A DNA stretch of 64,000 nucleotides from Clostridium celatum DSM 1785 (GTDB taxonomy: Bacteria; Bacillota; Clostridia; Clostridiales; Clostridiaceae). Below the pieces are notes generated by a model. The model saw only the letters and a program-made list of their open reading frames with translations. It had not been told where the DNA came from and did no database searches. A program made the position numbers and the translations under genes. The stretch covers positions 62,001 to 126,000 of the forward strand of contig NZ_KB291607.1 of the NCBI RefSeq assembly GCF_000320405.1. The letters run 5' to 3'. Of this stretch, positions 26,673-36,856 are shown piece after piece (the first letter of the stretch is position 1; every line of letters starts with the position of its first letter).

Positions 26673-27737
26673 TTAAATAACATTCTCTTTTAATTTTTCA
26701 AAATAAATCTCTTTAAAATTTATTTCATTAACTTTTTCTAGGTTAAGAAAATTATCAATTATATTCTCTATTTTTTCAAATTCTAAATCATCAATCATCT
26801 TTATATAATTTAAATTTTTAATCCATTTATAAGTTCCTGGAACTTTATGATCTAATGATTTAGTAATTATACATGGAGTTTTTGTAATAACAGCAAAAAC
26901 CATTCCATGTAATCTGTCTGTTATAACAACCTTAGCACTTAAAAATTTATTGAGCATGTCCTTAACCTCGTTTTCTCTTATTTCTTTGGTAACTAATTTA
27001 TTTACAACTGTATCATAATGAAATGTATGTTTATATTTTTTATCAATCATTTCAATAAGTTCATATCTCTTATGTGCTATTAGGCTTTCTTTATCTTTTC
27101 TTAAGCATGTCATTATATTTTTTCTCTTATGACAATTATTCTTATATATATCATGTAGATATAAGACAATGTCTGGGTTTAATAAAATTTTATTATTCCG
27201 TAGCTCCTCTTTCATAATTTTATATGAAGTTTCTTCTCTCGCTATAATTGTTAAATCTTGATGTGAATTATATATTTTTTTTGTTTTTTCTAACTCCCTT
27301 ATCCCTTCATCATCATTAGTAAAACTCATAGTTTGTGTCATTGATATAATTTTATTTTTAGGGAAATTTTTTATTATAAATCTTCTTGATTTTTCTTCCT
27401 CAATATAAAGATTTCCCATATTGCCACCACCATGTAGTACTATTAAATCATCTTTGTTTAATACCTTATTTATTGCCTTTCCATAAGTATATATATCGTT
27501 ACTATTAACTTCTATAACTTCATAATCTATAAAATTTTCTTTTAAAAACTTTATCGTTGCAACTGCAATGGCCTGATCTCCTATATTTCCATGCAATGGT
27601 GTTAATGCATATATTATTTTTTTAGTGTCCTTATATTTTTTAAATTTATTATAATGTCTGAAACTAAAAAGATACTTTATTGCATTTACTTTATCTCCAC
27701 CTATTAAATTTGCTATAAAAATCTTAATTTTTATCAA
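26673..27737 (-). CDS. Polysaccharide pyruvyl transferase-like protein, copy 2
   Basis: A 354-residue paralogue of the neighbour at 25573. It shares YALTPLHGNIGDQAIAVAT, LIVLHGGGNMGNLY, ISMTQTMSF and FLSAKVVITDRLHGMVFAVITKTPCII, but diverges elsewhere, so the duplication is old. I prefer the TTG at 27737 (AGGAG 10 bases upstream) because it aligns with the start of the paralogue; a GTG at 27782 would overlap the glycosyltransferase gene. Part of the leftward capsule operon. Confidence 0.82.
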   Translation of the reverse strand: MIKIKIFIANLIGGDKVNAIKYLFSFRHYNKFKKYKDTKKIIYALTPLHGNIGDQAIAVATIKFLKENFIDYEVIEVNSNDIYTYGKAINKVLNKDDLIVLHGGGNMGNLYIEEEKSRRFIIKNFPKNKIISMTQTMSFTNDDEGIRELEKTKKIYNSHQDLTIIAREETSYKIMKEELRNNKILLNPDIVLYLHDIYKNNCHKRKNIMTCLRKDKESLIAHKRYELIEMIDKKYKHTFHYDTVVNKLVTKEIRENEVKDMLNKFLSAKVVITDRLHGMVFAVITKTPCIITKSLDHKVPGTYKWIKNLNYIKMIDDLEFEKIENIIDNFLNLEKVNEINFKEIYFEKLKENVI

Positions 27738-27771
27738 AATAAAATATCTCCTCATCAAATATTTATATATA

Positions 27772-28752
27772 TTAAACCTCACTTACATTATTAGAGATAC
27801 TACCAATACTCTTAAATTTTCTATATATTGATTCTATTTTTATATATAAAGGTATATTAATATCAATTAATTTACTTCTAATTTTTAATCCCTTTGAAAG
27901 TGAATTTTCATTAATTATTTCTTTTACCTCATTATCAATATTAGTAAATTTATAATCATATATAGTATTTATAGCCATTCTAGATATATATTTTTTTAAC
28001 TCTTCTTGTAACTCTTTATTTTCTATCTTACTAGCAACCTTATCCAAGTCTAAACAAATATTAATTAAATCATTACCCCTTTTAGTGTTTAACCCTGAAT
28101 TCATTATTGAACCACTTCTTTGTCTATATACATAAAAATCTTTTTTATAAATTGATACATTATTTGCTTTTAATAATACTCTTGGGGTAAATTCTTGATC
28201 TTCATGATATATACCTTTTTTAAAAAACAATTTATTATCTATTAATAAATTTCTTTTAAAAATATATAACCATACTGGTGAGTACATTCTAAATTCCCGT
28301 AATGATTTTAATAAAAATTCTCTTGCATCTATAGAGCTACCATTTAATGCACTGCTTTCTCTTTTCATAGGATATTTATTATCATCTGAGTAATACCAAA
28401 TACAATTTCCCTCAACAATATCACTATTATTTTTAATGGCCATATCATACATTTCTTCATAGGCAGTATCAAATGCTATATAATCATCACTATCAACAAA
28501 TGCTACATAGTCTCCTTGAGCTACTTTTAATCCATTATTTCTAGCTGATGATAATCCAGAATTTTCTTGATTAATAATCTTAATTCTATCATCATTTATT
28601 TTTTCAATTTTTTCTATACTATTATCTTGTGTTCCATCATTTACAATAATTATTTCTATATCATTAATAGTTTGATTACATAAAGATTTAACACATTGCT
28701 CTACGTAATCTTCAACATCATAAACTGGAACTATAAAACTTAGCTTTATCAT
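27772..28752 (-). CDS. Family 2 glycosyltransferase
   Basis: A 326-residue GT-A enzyme. LSFIVPVYDVEDYVEQCVKSL, IIIVNDGTQDNS and YVAFVDSDDYI (the DxD metal site) are typical of GT2 capsule enzymes, followed by HEDQEF as the probable catalytic acid region. No membrane segments. It transfers a sugar to the lipid-linked repeat unit; donor and linkage cannot be read. AAAGGAG precedes the ATG. Confidence 0.88.
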   Translation of the reverse strand: MIKLSFIVPVYDVEDYVEQCVKSLCNQTINDIEIIIVNDGTQDNSIEKIEKINDDRIKIINQENSGLSSARNNGLKVAQGDYVAFVDSDDYIAFDTAYEEMYDMAIKNNSDIVEGNCIWYYSDDNKYPMKRESSALNGSSIDAREFLLKSLREFRMYSPVWLYIFKRNLLIDNKLFFKKGIYHEDQEFTPRVLLKANNVSIYKKDFYVYRQRSGSIMNSGLNTKRGNDLINICLDLDKVASKIENKELQEELKKYISRMAINTIYDYKFTNIDNEVKEIINENSLSKGLKIRSKLIDINIPLYIKIESIYRKFKSIGSISNNVSEV

Positions 28753-28803
28753 TTTACTCCTTTTTGAATTTAATACTTTTTTTACATTAATCTTTAAATT
28801 TTT

Positions 28804-29943
28804 TTACTTAGTTTTATTCTTTTTAGATAATATTATCTCCTTAATATTATTAGCAATATTGTAAGCATCTTGTAAATTTAACTGACCATAAATAGGTAAA
28901 GTTAAAACTCTATCAGATACATATTTAGCAACATTTAAATTATTACTATTATATTTTCCTTTATAACATTCTAATTCCGGTATCATTGGATAAAAATACT
29001 TTCTAGTATAAATATTATATTCTTTCAAAGATTCATGTAATTCATCTCTTGTTATTCCTGTACATTCCTCATCAACTAATATAGGAAAGTATGAATAATT
29101 ATGCTTTATTCCTTCCTTGTCATTCAAATAATAAACCCCTTCAACCTCTTCTAGTTGTTCTCTATATATTCTAGCTACCTCTTTTCTATTTTTTATTTGC
29201 TCATCAACATACTTTAAATTACATAATCCCATTGCAGCTTGAAACTCATTCATTTTTGCATTTAATCCAACTACTTCTACTTCATCATTGCTTATATAGC
29301 CAAAATTTTTCAAGCTTCTAAGCCTTTCTTCTAAATCACTATTATTGTACGCTAATATTCCGCCCTCAATTGAGTTATATACTTTTGTTGCATGTAATGA
29401 AAACATTGAAATGTCCCCAAAGTTACCAATTCCTATTCCACCTATTTCCACTCCAAATACATGAGCTGCATCATATATTACTTTTAAGTTATGATCCTTA
29501 GCTATTTTTTCTATTTTTTCTACATCACAAGGATATCCAAATACATGAACTGGTATTATAGCCGAAGTCTTATCTGTGATTAATTCTTCAATTTTATCAA
29601 CATCAATAGTGAAATCTTCTTTATTTATATCGCAAAAGACAGGTTTTAAGTTGTTCAACACAATTGCATGAGTTGTTGATGGAAATGTAAATGGTGTTGT
29701 TATTACTTCACCTTTAATATTTAGCGCTTTTATTGCTATATCTAATGATAGATGTCCATTAGTAAATAATGTTGCATTATTTACTCCTAAATAATTAGCT
29801 ATTTTATTCTCTAGTTCATTGTGTAGACATCCATTATTAGTTATCCAATTAGTTGACCACATACTTTGTATCTTTTCTATATATTCTTTAAATGGTGGTA
29901 AAAATGCCTTTGTAACTTGAATGGGCTCTTTAAAATAATACAT
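28804..29943 (-). CDS. DegT/DnrJ/EryC1-family PLP sugar aminotransferase
   Basis: A 379-residue fold-I PLP enzyme that aminates a keto-sugar nucleotide. Landmarks: ATLFTNGHLSLDIAIKAL, VITTPFTFPSTTHAIVLN, VIYDAAHVFGVEI (Asp that binds the pyridine nitrogen), and MFSLHATKVYNSIEGGIL, where Lys is the Schiff-base residue. It is the second such enzyme of the capsule locus, the other at 39034; two suggest two different amino sugars in the repeat unit. Confidence 0.9.
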   Translation of the reverse strand: MYYFKEPIQVTKAFLPPFKEYIEKIQSMWSTNWITNNGCLHNELENKIANYLGVNNATLFTNGHLSLDIAIKALNIKGEVITTPFTFPSTTHAIVLNNLKPVFCDINKEDFTIDVDKIEELITDKTSAIIPVHVFGYPCDVEKIEKIAKDHNLKVIYDAAHVFGVEIGGIGIGNFGDISMFSLHATKVYNSIEGGILAYNNSDLEERLRSLKNFGYISNDEVEVVGLNAKMNEFQAAMGLCNLKYVDEQIKNRKEVARIYREQLEEVEGVYYLNDKEGIKHNYSYFPILVDEECTGITRDELHESLKEYNIYTRKYFYPMIPELECYKGKYNSNNLNVAKYVSDRVLTLPIYGQLNLQDAYNIANNIKEIILSKKNKTK

Positions 29944-29972
29944 ATTAGCCCCCCAAATTTTAATTCTATCTT

Positions 29973-30890
29973 TTAAAATACCCCAAACATCCTCTTAGGA
30001 ACTTTCATTATAATTGTATCTAAATTTTTTATAAAAAATATAAGCTTCTCTACTAATGAATACTCTTCAAACCTATATCCTCTTTCATATCTCCACATTG
30101 CATTTTTATATGCCCAATATCCTAATTGCTTTTTATAAGGAATAATTTCTTTTTTATAACATTTTATTGTGTCATTAAAGAATATATTATTTTGCTTCTT
30201 ATTTATGCTTACTCCCCTTCCAAATCTATATTTAATAGTTATAGTATCTAAATAATCTATTTTACATCCTAATCTAACTACTTTTAAAAACATAGTCCAA
30301 TCATCTAAATGCATATAATCTTCATCATATACACCATATAACTCAAAAACCTTTCTATTAAATAAAACTGCTGGATTTGGTATAACATCTTCTATTGCTA
30401 ATTTTTTAAAAAATATTTCTGGATTTTTTCCCAATGGTAAATATCTTCTAAAATATTTTATTTTTTTATTAGCTATAGGTAACTGATTCATATTTTCATC
30501 ACAAAATAGCATATTTCCTGTTACTATTAGGCTGTCATTTTCCTTCATGAAATTAACCAATTCAGATAGCGATTTATTATTAAAGAATACATCATCACCA
30601 TCTATAAATTTTATATATTTCCCATTTGAAAGTGATAATCCCTTATTATAATTTTTAACTACCCCTAGATTTTTATTATTACTATTTATAATTACATTTT
30701 TAATATTGTTTTTCTTTCTTTTATTTATATATTCATAATAATAGTCATTTTTAAATTCCTTAGTTCCATCATCACTTATAATAATTTCTATATTATGATA
30801 ATCTTGCTCCAATATAGAATCTATAGTTTCATTTAAAATATCTAGTTGATTATATGATAATATTATTACACTAACTAAATCATCCTTCAC
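29973..30890 (-). CDS. Family 2 glycosyltransferase
   Basis: A 305-residue GT2 enzyme. VSVIILSYNQLDILNETIDSI and IEIIISDDGTKEF open it; YIKFIDGDDVFF carries the metal-binding Asp pair, and HLDDWTMFLK is the likely acceptor/catalytic segment. The start is GTG at 30890 after GGGGGAG. Soluble, probably membrane-associated; specificity unknown. Confidence 0.88.
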   Translation of the reverse strand: MKDDLVSVIILSYNQLDILNETIDSILEQDYHNIEIIISDDGTKEFKNDYYYEYINKRKKNNIKNVIINSNNKNLGVVKNYNKGLSLSNGKYIKFIDGDDVFFNNKSLSELVNFMKENDSLIVTGNMLFCDENMNQLPIANKKIKYFRRYLPLGKNPEIFFKKLAIEDVIPNPAVLFNRKVFELYGVYDEDYMHLDDWTMFLKVVRLGCKIDYLDTITIKYRFGRGVSINKKQNNIFFNDTIKCYKKEIIPYKKQLGYWAYKNAMWRYERGYRFEEYSLVEKLIFFIKNLDTIIMKVPKRMFGVF

Positions 30891-30913
30891 TCTATCTCCC
30901 CCATACCTATTTA

Positions 30914-31969
30914 TTAAAAACCAATTTTATATGGCAAGACTCCGTTCATATTTCCTTGCAAAGTTGTTTTATAAAACCATACAAATGATATAAACATAAC
31001 TAGTAAGTATATGTTGTATCGTATTCTATAATCCTTTATCACCGATATCATTCTTGGAATAAAAATAATTACGACAATATAAAAATATTCAGCTATTCTT
31101 GTAAAATTTGATATAATTGTTGATAAAAGAAAACATACGCATGCACAAAAAAGAAGATTTAAAAATACATTGTTTTCTGGATTTTCTTCTATTAATTTAT
31201 CTTTCATCATAAATGCAATAATAAATATAAATACTGGAATAATAATTATTAATCCTATCCCTAATCCTTGCATTCCCCAGGCTACACTATCATAATCTGA
31301 ATAAAATTTATTTCTCATAAAATATATTATTTTATTAATTAATAATGATCCCGCGCATCCTAATACTATATATATACATATTTTTTTTACATTTAAATTA
31401 ATTTTAGATATGAAATACATTGGGAAAAATATAAGAGCCGACTTATGGATAAGAATAGCAAACAGAATAACTAGACAAAATCTTTTAAAGTCTTCATTTA
31501 TTATATACTTTATGGATAATGTGCATATTGCAATAGCAATAAACTGTCTTTGAATATTCATAGCATCAAAATAAAAATTAAATGTTATTAATAAATAAAC
31601 ACTCAAAAGCATATTTGTTGAATATCTCTTTATAAAAATTATAAATAATATAATAGTTATAAAGCTAACTACTATAAATACCCACTGAGTATTGTTAGTA
31701 AAAAGAGCAATTATTTTATTTAGTAATGCATATCCATAATCTTTATCTACGTAAGAATAATCAAAAAAATTATTGTTGGTATGTTGTCTAAATATAGCTT
31801 CATAATTTCTAAAATCTACACCTACATTTTTTCTAAATCCAGAAACTATAAATAATATGAGAAATGATATTGTTAAAAAAATATTATCAGCCGTTGCTTT
31901 ATTTTTAAATATTATATATATATATATCCCTATTAATATTATTGATAATATCATTACTTCATAAACCAT
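30914..31969 (-). CDS. EpsG/Wzy-like polysaccharide polymerase
   Basis: A 351-residue protein with about ten membrane segments. FLILFIVSGFRKNVGVDFRNYEAIF near residues 35-60 and the large hydrophobic core match EpsG-family polymerases, which join lipid-linked repeat units outside the cell. It is the only polymerase candidate of the locus, and with the flippase at 24002 completes a Wzx/Wzy pathway. GGAG precedes the ATG. Confidence 0.8.
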   Translation of the reverse strand: MVYEVMILSIILIGIYIYIIFKNKATADNIFLTISFLILFIVSGFRKNVGVDFRNYEAIFRQHTNNNFFDYSYVDKDYGYALLNKIIALFTNNTQWVFIVVSFITIILFIIFIKRYSTNMLLSVYLLITFNFYFDAMNIQRQFIAIAICTLSIKYIINEDFKRFCLVILFAILIHKSALIFFPMYFISKINLNVKKICIYIVLGCAGSLLINKIIYFMRNKFYSDYDSVAWGMQGLGIGLIIIIPVFIFIIAFMMKDKLIEENPENNVFLNLLFCACVCFLLSTIISNFTRIAEYFYIVVIIFIPRMISVIKDYRIRYNIYLLVMFISFVWFYKTTLQGNMNGVLPYKIGF

Positions 31970-31971
31970 AC

Positions 31972-33102
31972 TTACTCTCCATTCTTAGTAATTTTAAAAA
32001 TGAACTCCTCAAATTTATGGGCCATATCAACAATCTCAAATCCATTTAATTTTATCTGTTCACTTCTATCCGTCCTTATATACTCCCTTTTAAAACTAAC
32101 CACTTCATTTGCCCACTCCCTAGATGATTTTTCTAAGGATAAATATTTTAAATTATCTGTTACACAAGCTTCTTTTGGTACAGCATCTGAGACTATGCAT
32201 TTTAATCCTGTAGCCTGTGCCTCAATTAATACTATTCCTAAACCTTCATAATTAGATGGAAAAATAAATAAATCCATAATATTCAATAAATCAGGAATAT
32301 CATCTCTATTTCCTAAAAAAATAACCTTTTCTTCTAATCCTAATTTTTTAACTTTATCAATAATTGTATTTTTTAATTTACCTTCCCCAATTAACATTAG
32401 AGTAGAGTTTGGTTTTATTTTAACTACATCATTAAAAATATCTATAATAAAATTATGATTTTTTTGATAGTCAAATCTTCCTATATGTCCTATAACAAAT
32501 TTATTTTGTAAATTATATTTTCTTTTTAGATCTATTGATTTTTCTTCATCATATTTAAATCTGCTAGTATCAATAGCATTTGGTACTAATCTAACCTTGC
32601 CTTCTTCAATTATTTTTTTGCCAAATAGCCATTCTCCGGCTAATTTAGAGCACATAAAAAAATATGTTGCCTTTTTATTTATAACTCTTCTATTTAAACA
32701 ATGAAGTATATAATATAATTTAGACATATCTCCGCTATCTGAATTATGACTATGAACAATTTTTATCTTAATATCACTTATTAAAGACATTAAAAACGGA
32801 ATATTATAATACAAGCAACTTAAATTGTAATATACAATATCATAGGTATTCTTTCTCCTTAAAATATCATAGTATCCCTTTATATTTTTAAAAACATTCT
32901 CTTTTCTTGGAGTTATATAATATATCTCTCCTCCAAGCTCTCTAATTTCATCTTCATATTCACATTCATTACCACATACAATAAAATCTAACTGTATCTT
33001 CGATTCATCAATATTTCTATATAAATTCATTAAATATTGCTGAACTCCACCTTTTCCTGGACACATCCCATCAACCAATATTCTTACTTTCTTATCTTGC
33101 AT
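31972..33102 (-). CDS. Family 4 glycosyltransferase (EpsF-like)
   Basis: A 376-residue GT-B enzyme. RILVDGMCPGKGGVQQYLMNLY begins the acceptor domain; FVIGHIGRFDYQKNH and IFPSNYEGLGIVLIEAQATGLKCIVSD form the nucleotide-sugar site with the GT4 E-x7-E motif. Function: retaining transfer of a sugar to the lipid-linked repeat. Its gene starts within a few bases of the upstream gene in a tightly packed operon. Confidence 0.9.
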   Translation of the reverse strand: MQDKKVRILVDGMCPGKGGVQQYLMNLYRNIDESKIQLDFIVCGNECEYEDEIRELGGEIYYITPRKENVFKNIKGYYDILRRKNTYDIVYYNLSCLYYNIPFLMSLISDIKIKIVHSHNSDSGDMSKLYYILHCLNRRVINKKATYFFMCSKLAGEWLFGKKIIEEGKVRLVPNAIDTSRFKYDEEKSIDLKRKYNLQNKFVIGHIGRFDYQKNHNFIIDIFNDVVKIKPNSTLMLIGEGKLKNTIIDKVKKLGLEEKVIFLGNRDDIPDLLNIMDLFIFPSNYEGLGIVLIEAQATGLKCIVSDAVPKEACVTDNLKYLSLEKSSREWANEVVSFKREYIRTDRSEQIKLNGFEIVDMAHKFEEFIFKITKNGE

Positions 33103-33125
33103 TTTCTCACCTTTTTATATTTTTT

Positions 33126-34148
33126 TTACATATATGCAATTTTAATAATTCTTTTAAGTCGCTCTATTAACTTCTTTTTATAAAATTGAAATCTACTTAT
33201 AGGTGAATCATCATAAAAAGAGCTTTTTCTAAAATCTCCATATTTTCCTTGGTAAATACAAGCTTTTAAATATTGCCAGATACATACTTTATTAATTTCT
33301 TCACTTTCACTGCTTGTCCTAAGCTTATTTAAATATTCTTCTTTTGGTTTCAAATCAAACTTAAATGTTTTTAAGTTTTGAATCATTGATATTTCAAAGT
33401 GTAAATCCAGCTCTTCTTTAGATACTTTTACATTTAAATTATTTAAGTAATCGTTAAAAATAGCTTTAAATACCTCTTCTCTCTGTTTCATATCTTTATT
33501 GGCTTTTCTTGTGATACTATTTTTTACTATCCTATATTTAACTAAAGGTTTGTTAATGTTACTAACCTTATACTTTGGCATTATTTCTGCCCATAATCCA
33601 AAATCCTCTGCATATTTAAAATTTTCATTATATCTAAAGTTATTTTCTTTTAATATACTACTCCTCATAATTACAGATGGATGTACAAATGAACAATCAA
33701 ATATACTTGCTGCTTTTATTTCTTCATAATTTTCTATACAATAGACATTTTTTCTTATAAATCCTACTTTATCTAAAAAAAAAGTAGCTGCAGTTCCACA
33801 CATCGCAATTTCAGTATTTTTCTCCATGAATTTAACTTGTTCACTTAATCTTGTTTTTCTTGAAAAATCATCTGAATCCATTCTTGCAATATACTTTCCC
33901 TTAGAATTTTCTATTCCCTTATTTAATGAATAAATAAGTCCTTTATTTTTAATATTATCTAAAATAATTATTCTTTTATCTTTTTCCTTATATTCGTTCA
34001 ATATTTTAAGACTTGAATCCGTAGATCCATCATTAATAATAATAAATTCAAAATTAGAATAATCCTGACATAAAATACTTTCTATAGATGACTTTAAATA
34101 TTTCTCACTGTTATAAACTGACATTACTACACTTACTAATGGATTCAT
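33126..34148 (-). CDS. Family 2 glycosyltransferase
   Basis: A 340-residue GT2 enzyme with VSVVMSVYNSEKYLKSSIESI, FIIINDGSTDSSLKIL and YIARMDSDDFS (metal site). The GT2 core is followed by a basic C-terminal part. Its ATG overlaps the TGA of the corrected upstream glycosyltransferase frame (ATATGA), showing that the two were translationally coupled when the upstream gene was intact. Confidence 0.88.
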   Translation of the reverse strand: MNPLVSVVMSVYNSEKYLKSSIESILCQDYSNFEFIIINDGSTDSSLKILNEYKEKDKRIIILDNIKNKGLIYSLNKGIENSKGKYIARMDSDDFSRKTRLSEQVKFMEKNTEIAMCGTAATFFLDKVGFIRKNVYCIENYEEIKAASIFDCSFVHPSVIMRSSILKENNFRYNENFKYAEDFGLWAEIMPKYKVSNINKPLVKYRIVKNSITRKANKDMKQREEVFKAIFNDYLNNLNVKVSKEELDLHFEISMIQNLKTFKFDLKPKEEYLNKLRTSSESEEINKVCIWQYLKACIYQGKYGDFRKSSFYDDSPISRFQFYKKKLIERLKRIIKIAYM

Positions 34149-35280
34149 ATATTCTCCTTTAGTCCTATGTCTTTATATATTAAATTCATTTCATTCAATA
34201 CTTCTTTTATGTCATATTTTTTTATATCATTGATATTATTATTACTAACTTTTCTGCTAATTTATCATCATTATAAATTTTTAAAATTGCTTCTTTGGTT
34301 GCTTGTATATCGTTTATTGGTACAAGTAGCCCATTAATATTATCTTTTACTAAATCATTGTTTCCCCTAATATTAGTACATATTATAGATTTTCCAATGG
34401 CCATTGCTTCCATTAGATTTCTTGGTAAACCTTCTTGCAAAGAAAATAATGCAATTATATTAGAAATATTTATTATTTCACTTACATCATTTCTAAACCC
34501 TAATAACTTAATACTCTCACTAAGATTATTATCTTCTATATACTTTTTATAATTATCCTTAAGTACTCCTTTTCCAACAAATAAAACCTTAATATTAGGA
34601 TATTCTTTATATAATAGTTTCATAGTATCTATTATTTGTAGATGATTTTTTCTTTTTATTAGTTCTGCAATTATAGTAATAACAAAATCCTCATCTTTTA
34701 ATCCTAAAGATTTTTTAAATTCTCTTAGATCATTTGAATTATTGCTATACTTATTTAAATCCAACCCTATTCCATTTATTTTAAAAATCTTATTATTTTT
34801 GTATTTAAATTTTTCTTTTGCTAATATAAAGTCCTCTTCATTCATAGTTATTATGCAGTCTGTCCATCTTGCAGCTATCTTTTCTAAATTATAATATACA
34901 ATCCAATTTAACATTGGAGCCCCCTTATAAAAATGGAAGCCATGAGCTGTATATATGATACTTATATTCATATTTCTTGTTGCAAGCCTAGTAATAAAGG
35001 CTGCTATAGGGGTATGGACATGAACATAATCATATTGTCCATTTTTTATTACCTCTTTTATCTTCTTATAAGCTCCTATATTGCTAGTTGATAACGGACT
35101 TCTACTAAAAGGAATATCATGTATCACTAAATTTTTATCTAATAGTCGTTTATCTAAATTTAATCCTATATTACACGCACATTCTACTTCATAATTATTA
35201 TCTAATAGATATTCAATATGAGGTACTAAGAATGCATTTATCGTTTCGCTTATTGTCGTAACGTATAATATTCTCTTCAT
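34145..35280 (-). pseudogene. Family 4 glycosyltransferase, frameshifted near the C-terminus
   Basis: The main frame (35280 to 34222) encodes a GT4 enzyme: ILYVTTISETINAFLVPHIEYL, YVHVHTPIAAFITRL, YTAHGFHFYKGAP, VITIIAELIKRKNH, and FSLQEGLPRNLMEAMAIGKSIICTNIRGNNDLV, close to the CpsF/EpsD-like group. After KLAEKL it runs into a premature stop. Restoring one base near 34248-34253 lets the frame go on (SNNNINDIKKYDIKEVLNEM...) and end in a TGA that overlaps the next start codon, as expected in a coupled operon. Only about 35 C-terminal residues are affected, so the product may still work, or the base may be a sequence error. Confidence 0.82.
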
Positions 35281-35453
35281 ATATCTCCTTACTATCGGAT
35301 AAATTTAATATTACTTTTTTAATTTCTAGCAAATAACTTACTCCTACAAACCAATAATAGTAACTAATTTCCTTTATTAAAAATCTAATGTATTAATTTT
35401 TTCTAATTTATACTTAACTTTTCCTAAATATATTCTTTATCTATACGCATCCT

Positions 35454-36117
35454 CTAATGATTTCTTCGTTCTAAATATTTATCATCTCCATAATGAGCAT
35501 GGGTATTTTCAGTTACAGAGTTAAAAACAACACCTAATATATTGCACTTCTTTTTTTCTAATATGTTTTTAGCTTCATTAGCAAATGTTTTTTTACTCTT
35601 TGATTCTCTAACTACAAATACAACCCCATCTGCTTTAACTGCTAATATTTGCGCATTCTGCAACTGCCATTATTGGAGGTGCATCCAGTATTACATAGTC
35701 ATAACTTTCTCTTAGTAACTCTATAAAATCATCCATTTTCTTAGAGCTAATCATCTCCACTGGATTAGGAGGTGTTTTTCCACTAGTTATAATATCTATG
35801 TTTTCATTAATATTATAATTATCTTTAATTTTATTAGATTGTCCTGTTAATATCTCAGATAATCCTGTACTATTTGATATCTTAAACTTTTTATGAATAT
35901 TGGGTCTTCTCATATCACAGTCTACTAATACAACTTTTTTACTTGATTCAGCCATTGTTAATGCAAGATTTTTTGCAATAGTAGTTTTACCTTCACCAGA
36001 TTGTGAACTAGTTACAACAATTACCTTAATAGGCTTATCATAAGATGAATATTCAATATTGCTCATTAAAACTCTATACGCTTCTGTTACTAAAATATCT
36101 TTGTTTTTTTTCACCAT
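35454..36117 (-). pseudogene. cpsD: CpsD-type tyrosine kinase (BY-kinase), frameshifted
   Basis: The first frame (36117 to 35635) carries Walker A SSQSGEGKTTIAKNLAL, Walker A' VVLVDCDMRRPN and Walker B YVILDAPP, the BY-kinase signature. It breaks at AVAE; removing one extra base at about 35655 restores AVADAQILAVKADGVVFVVRES, which continues to the end at 35454. CpsD phosphorylates itself on a C-terminal Tyr cluster and controls polymer length with CpsC. The C-terminus here (HAHYGDDKYLERRNH) has only two tyrosines, fewer than usual. One extra base in a key capsule gene may be a sequence error or phase change. Confidence 0.85.
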
Positions 36118-36132
36118 ATATATACCTCTTTT

Positions 36133-36810
36133 CTAATCATCATTATACCTAGGTATAACACCAATTATAGGTAATCCTAAATTTCTCTCAACATCTTCTT
36201 TACTATTAAATGTATTATTAAAAAAATCCATTAATAATACTAAAGAAACACTTAAAACACAGCCTCCTATAAAAGCAACAACTAAATTTCTTAATAAATT
36301 ATTTGTTAATGGTTCTTTTGCTATTTGAGCATCATCAATAATCTCTATATTTACATTGGGTATAATATCTCTAGAAACCTTTATAAATTCATTAGTTATT
36401 GCATTAACAACATCAAAACTTTCTTTGCTATCTATAGATTTATAGCTTATTTCAAGAATTTGTGTATTTTCTTTTTGTACAACACTCAAATTTTCTAATA
36501 CATCTTCTACATCTTTATCTAAATTAATACTTTCTAATGCACTCTCAATTAAGTTATTTGTACTTGCTAATTCCACGTATGTTTGCATAAGCTGTTGATA
36601 CATTTGTATTTCCCATTGATCATAAGTAGATTCATTATTTATTTCTTTTCCAACAAAAACTTTGGTTTTTGACTCATATACAGGCTTAATTACATACTTG
36701 GTAATTGCTATAGTAGAAATTAAACAAATAGCTATAATAAAAACAATTAGAGCCCACTTTTTCTTTAATAAATATAAAAATTCTCTCAATTGAATAAACT
36801 CTTTATCCAT
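36133..36810 (-). CDS. cpsC: CpsC/Wzz-type chain-length regulator
   Basis: A 225-residue protein of the Wzz family. Two membrane segments (residues about 18-38, WALIVFIIAICLISTIAI, and 175-195, LVVAFIGGCVLSVSLVLLM) flank an outer coiled-coil region. A Pro-rich piece near the second segment and the short cytoplasmic tail are typical of CpsC, which activates the CpsD kinase encoded just downstream. AGGAGAAG lies ahead of the start. Confidence 0.9.
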   Translation of the reverse strand: MDKEFIQLREFLYLLKKKWALIVFIIAICLISTIAITKYVIKPVYESKTKVFVGKEINNESTYDQWEIQMYQQLMQTYVELASTNNLIESALESINLDKDVEDVLENLSVVQKENTQILEISYKSIDSKESFDVVNAITNEFIKVSRDIIPNVNIEIIDDAQIAKEPLTNNLLRNLVVAFIGGCVLSVSLVLLMDFFNNTFNSKEDVERNLGLPIIGVIPRYNDD

Positions 36811-36856
36811 TCACTTCTCCTTATACTACTTATATTTATCTAAAGGTTTTTAACCA

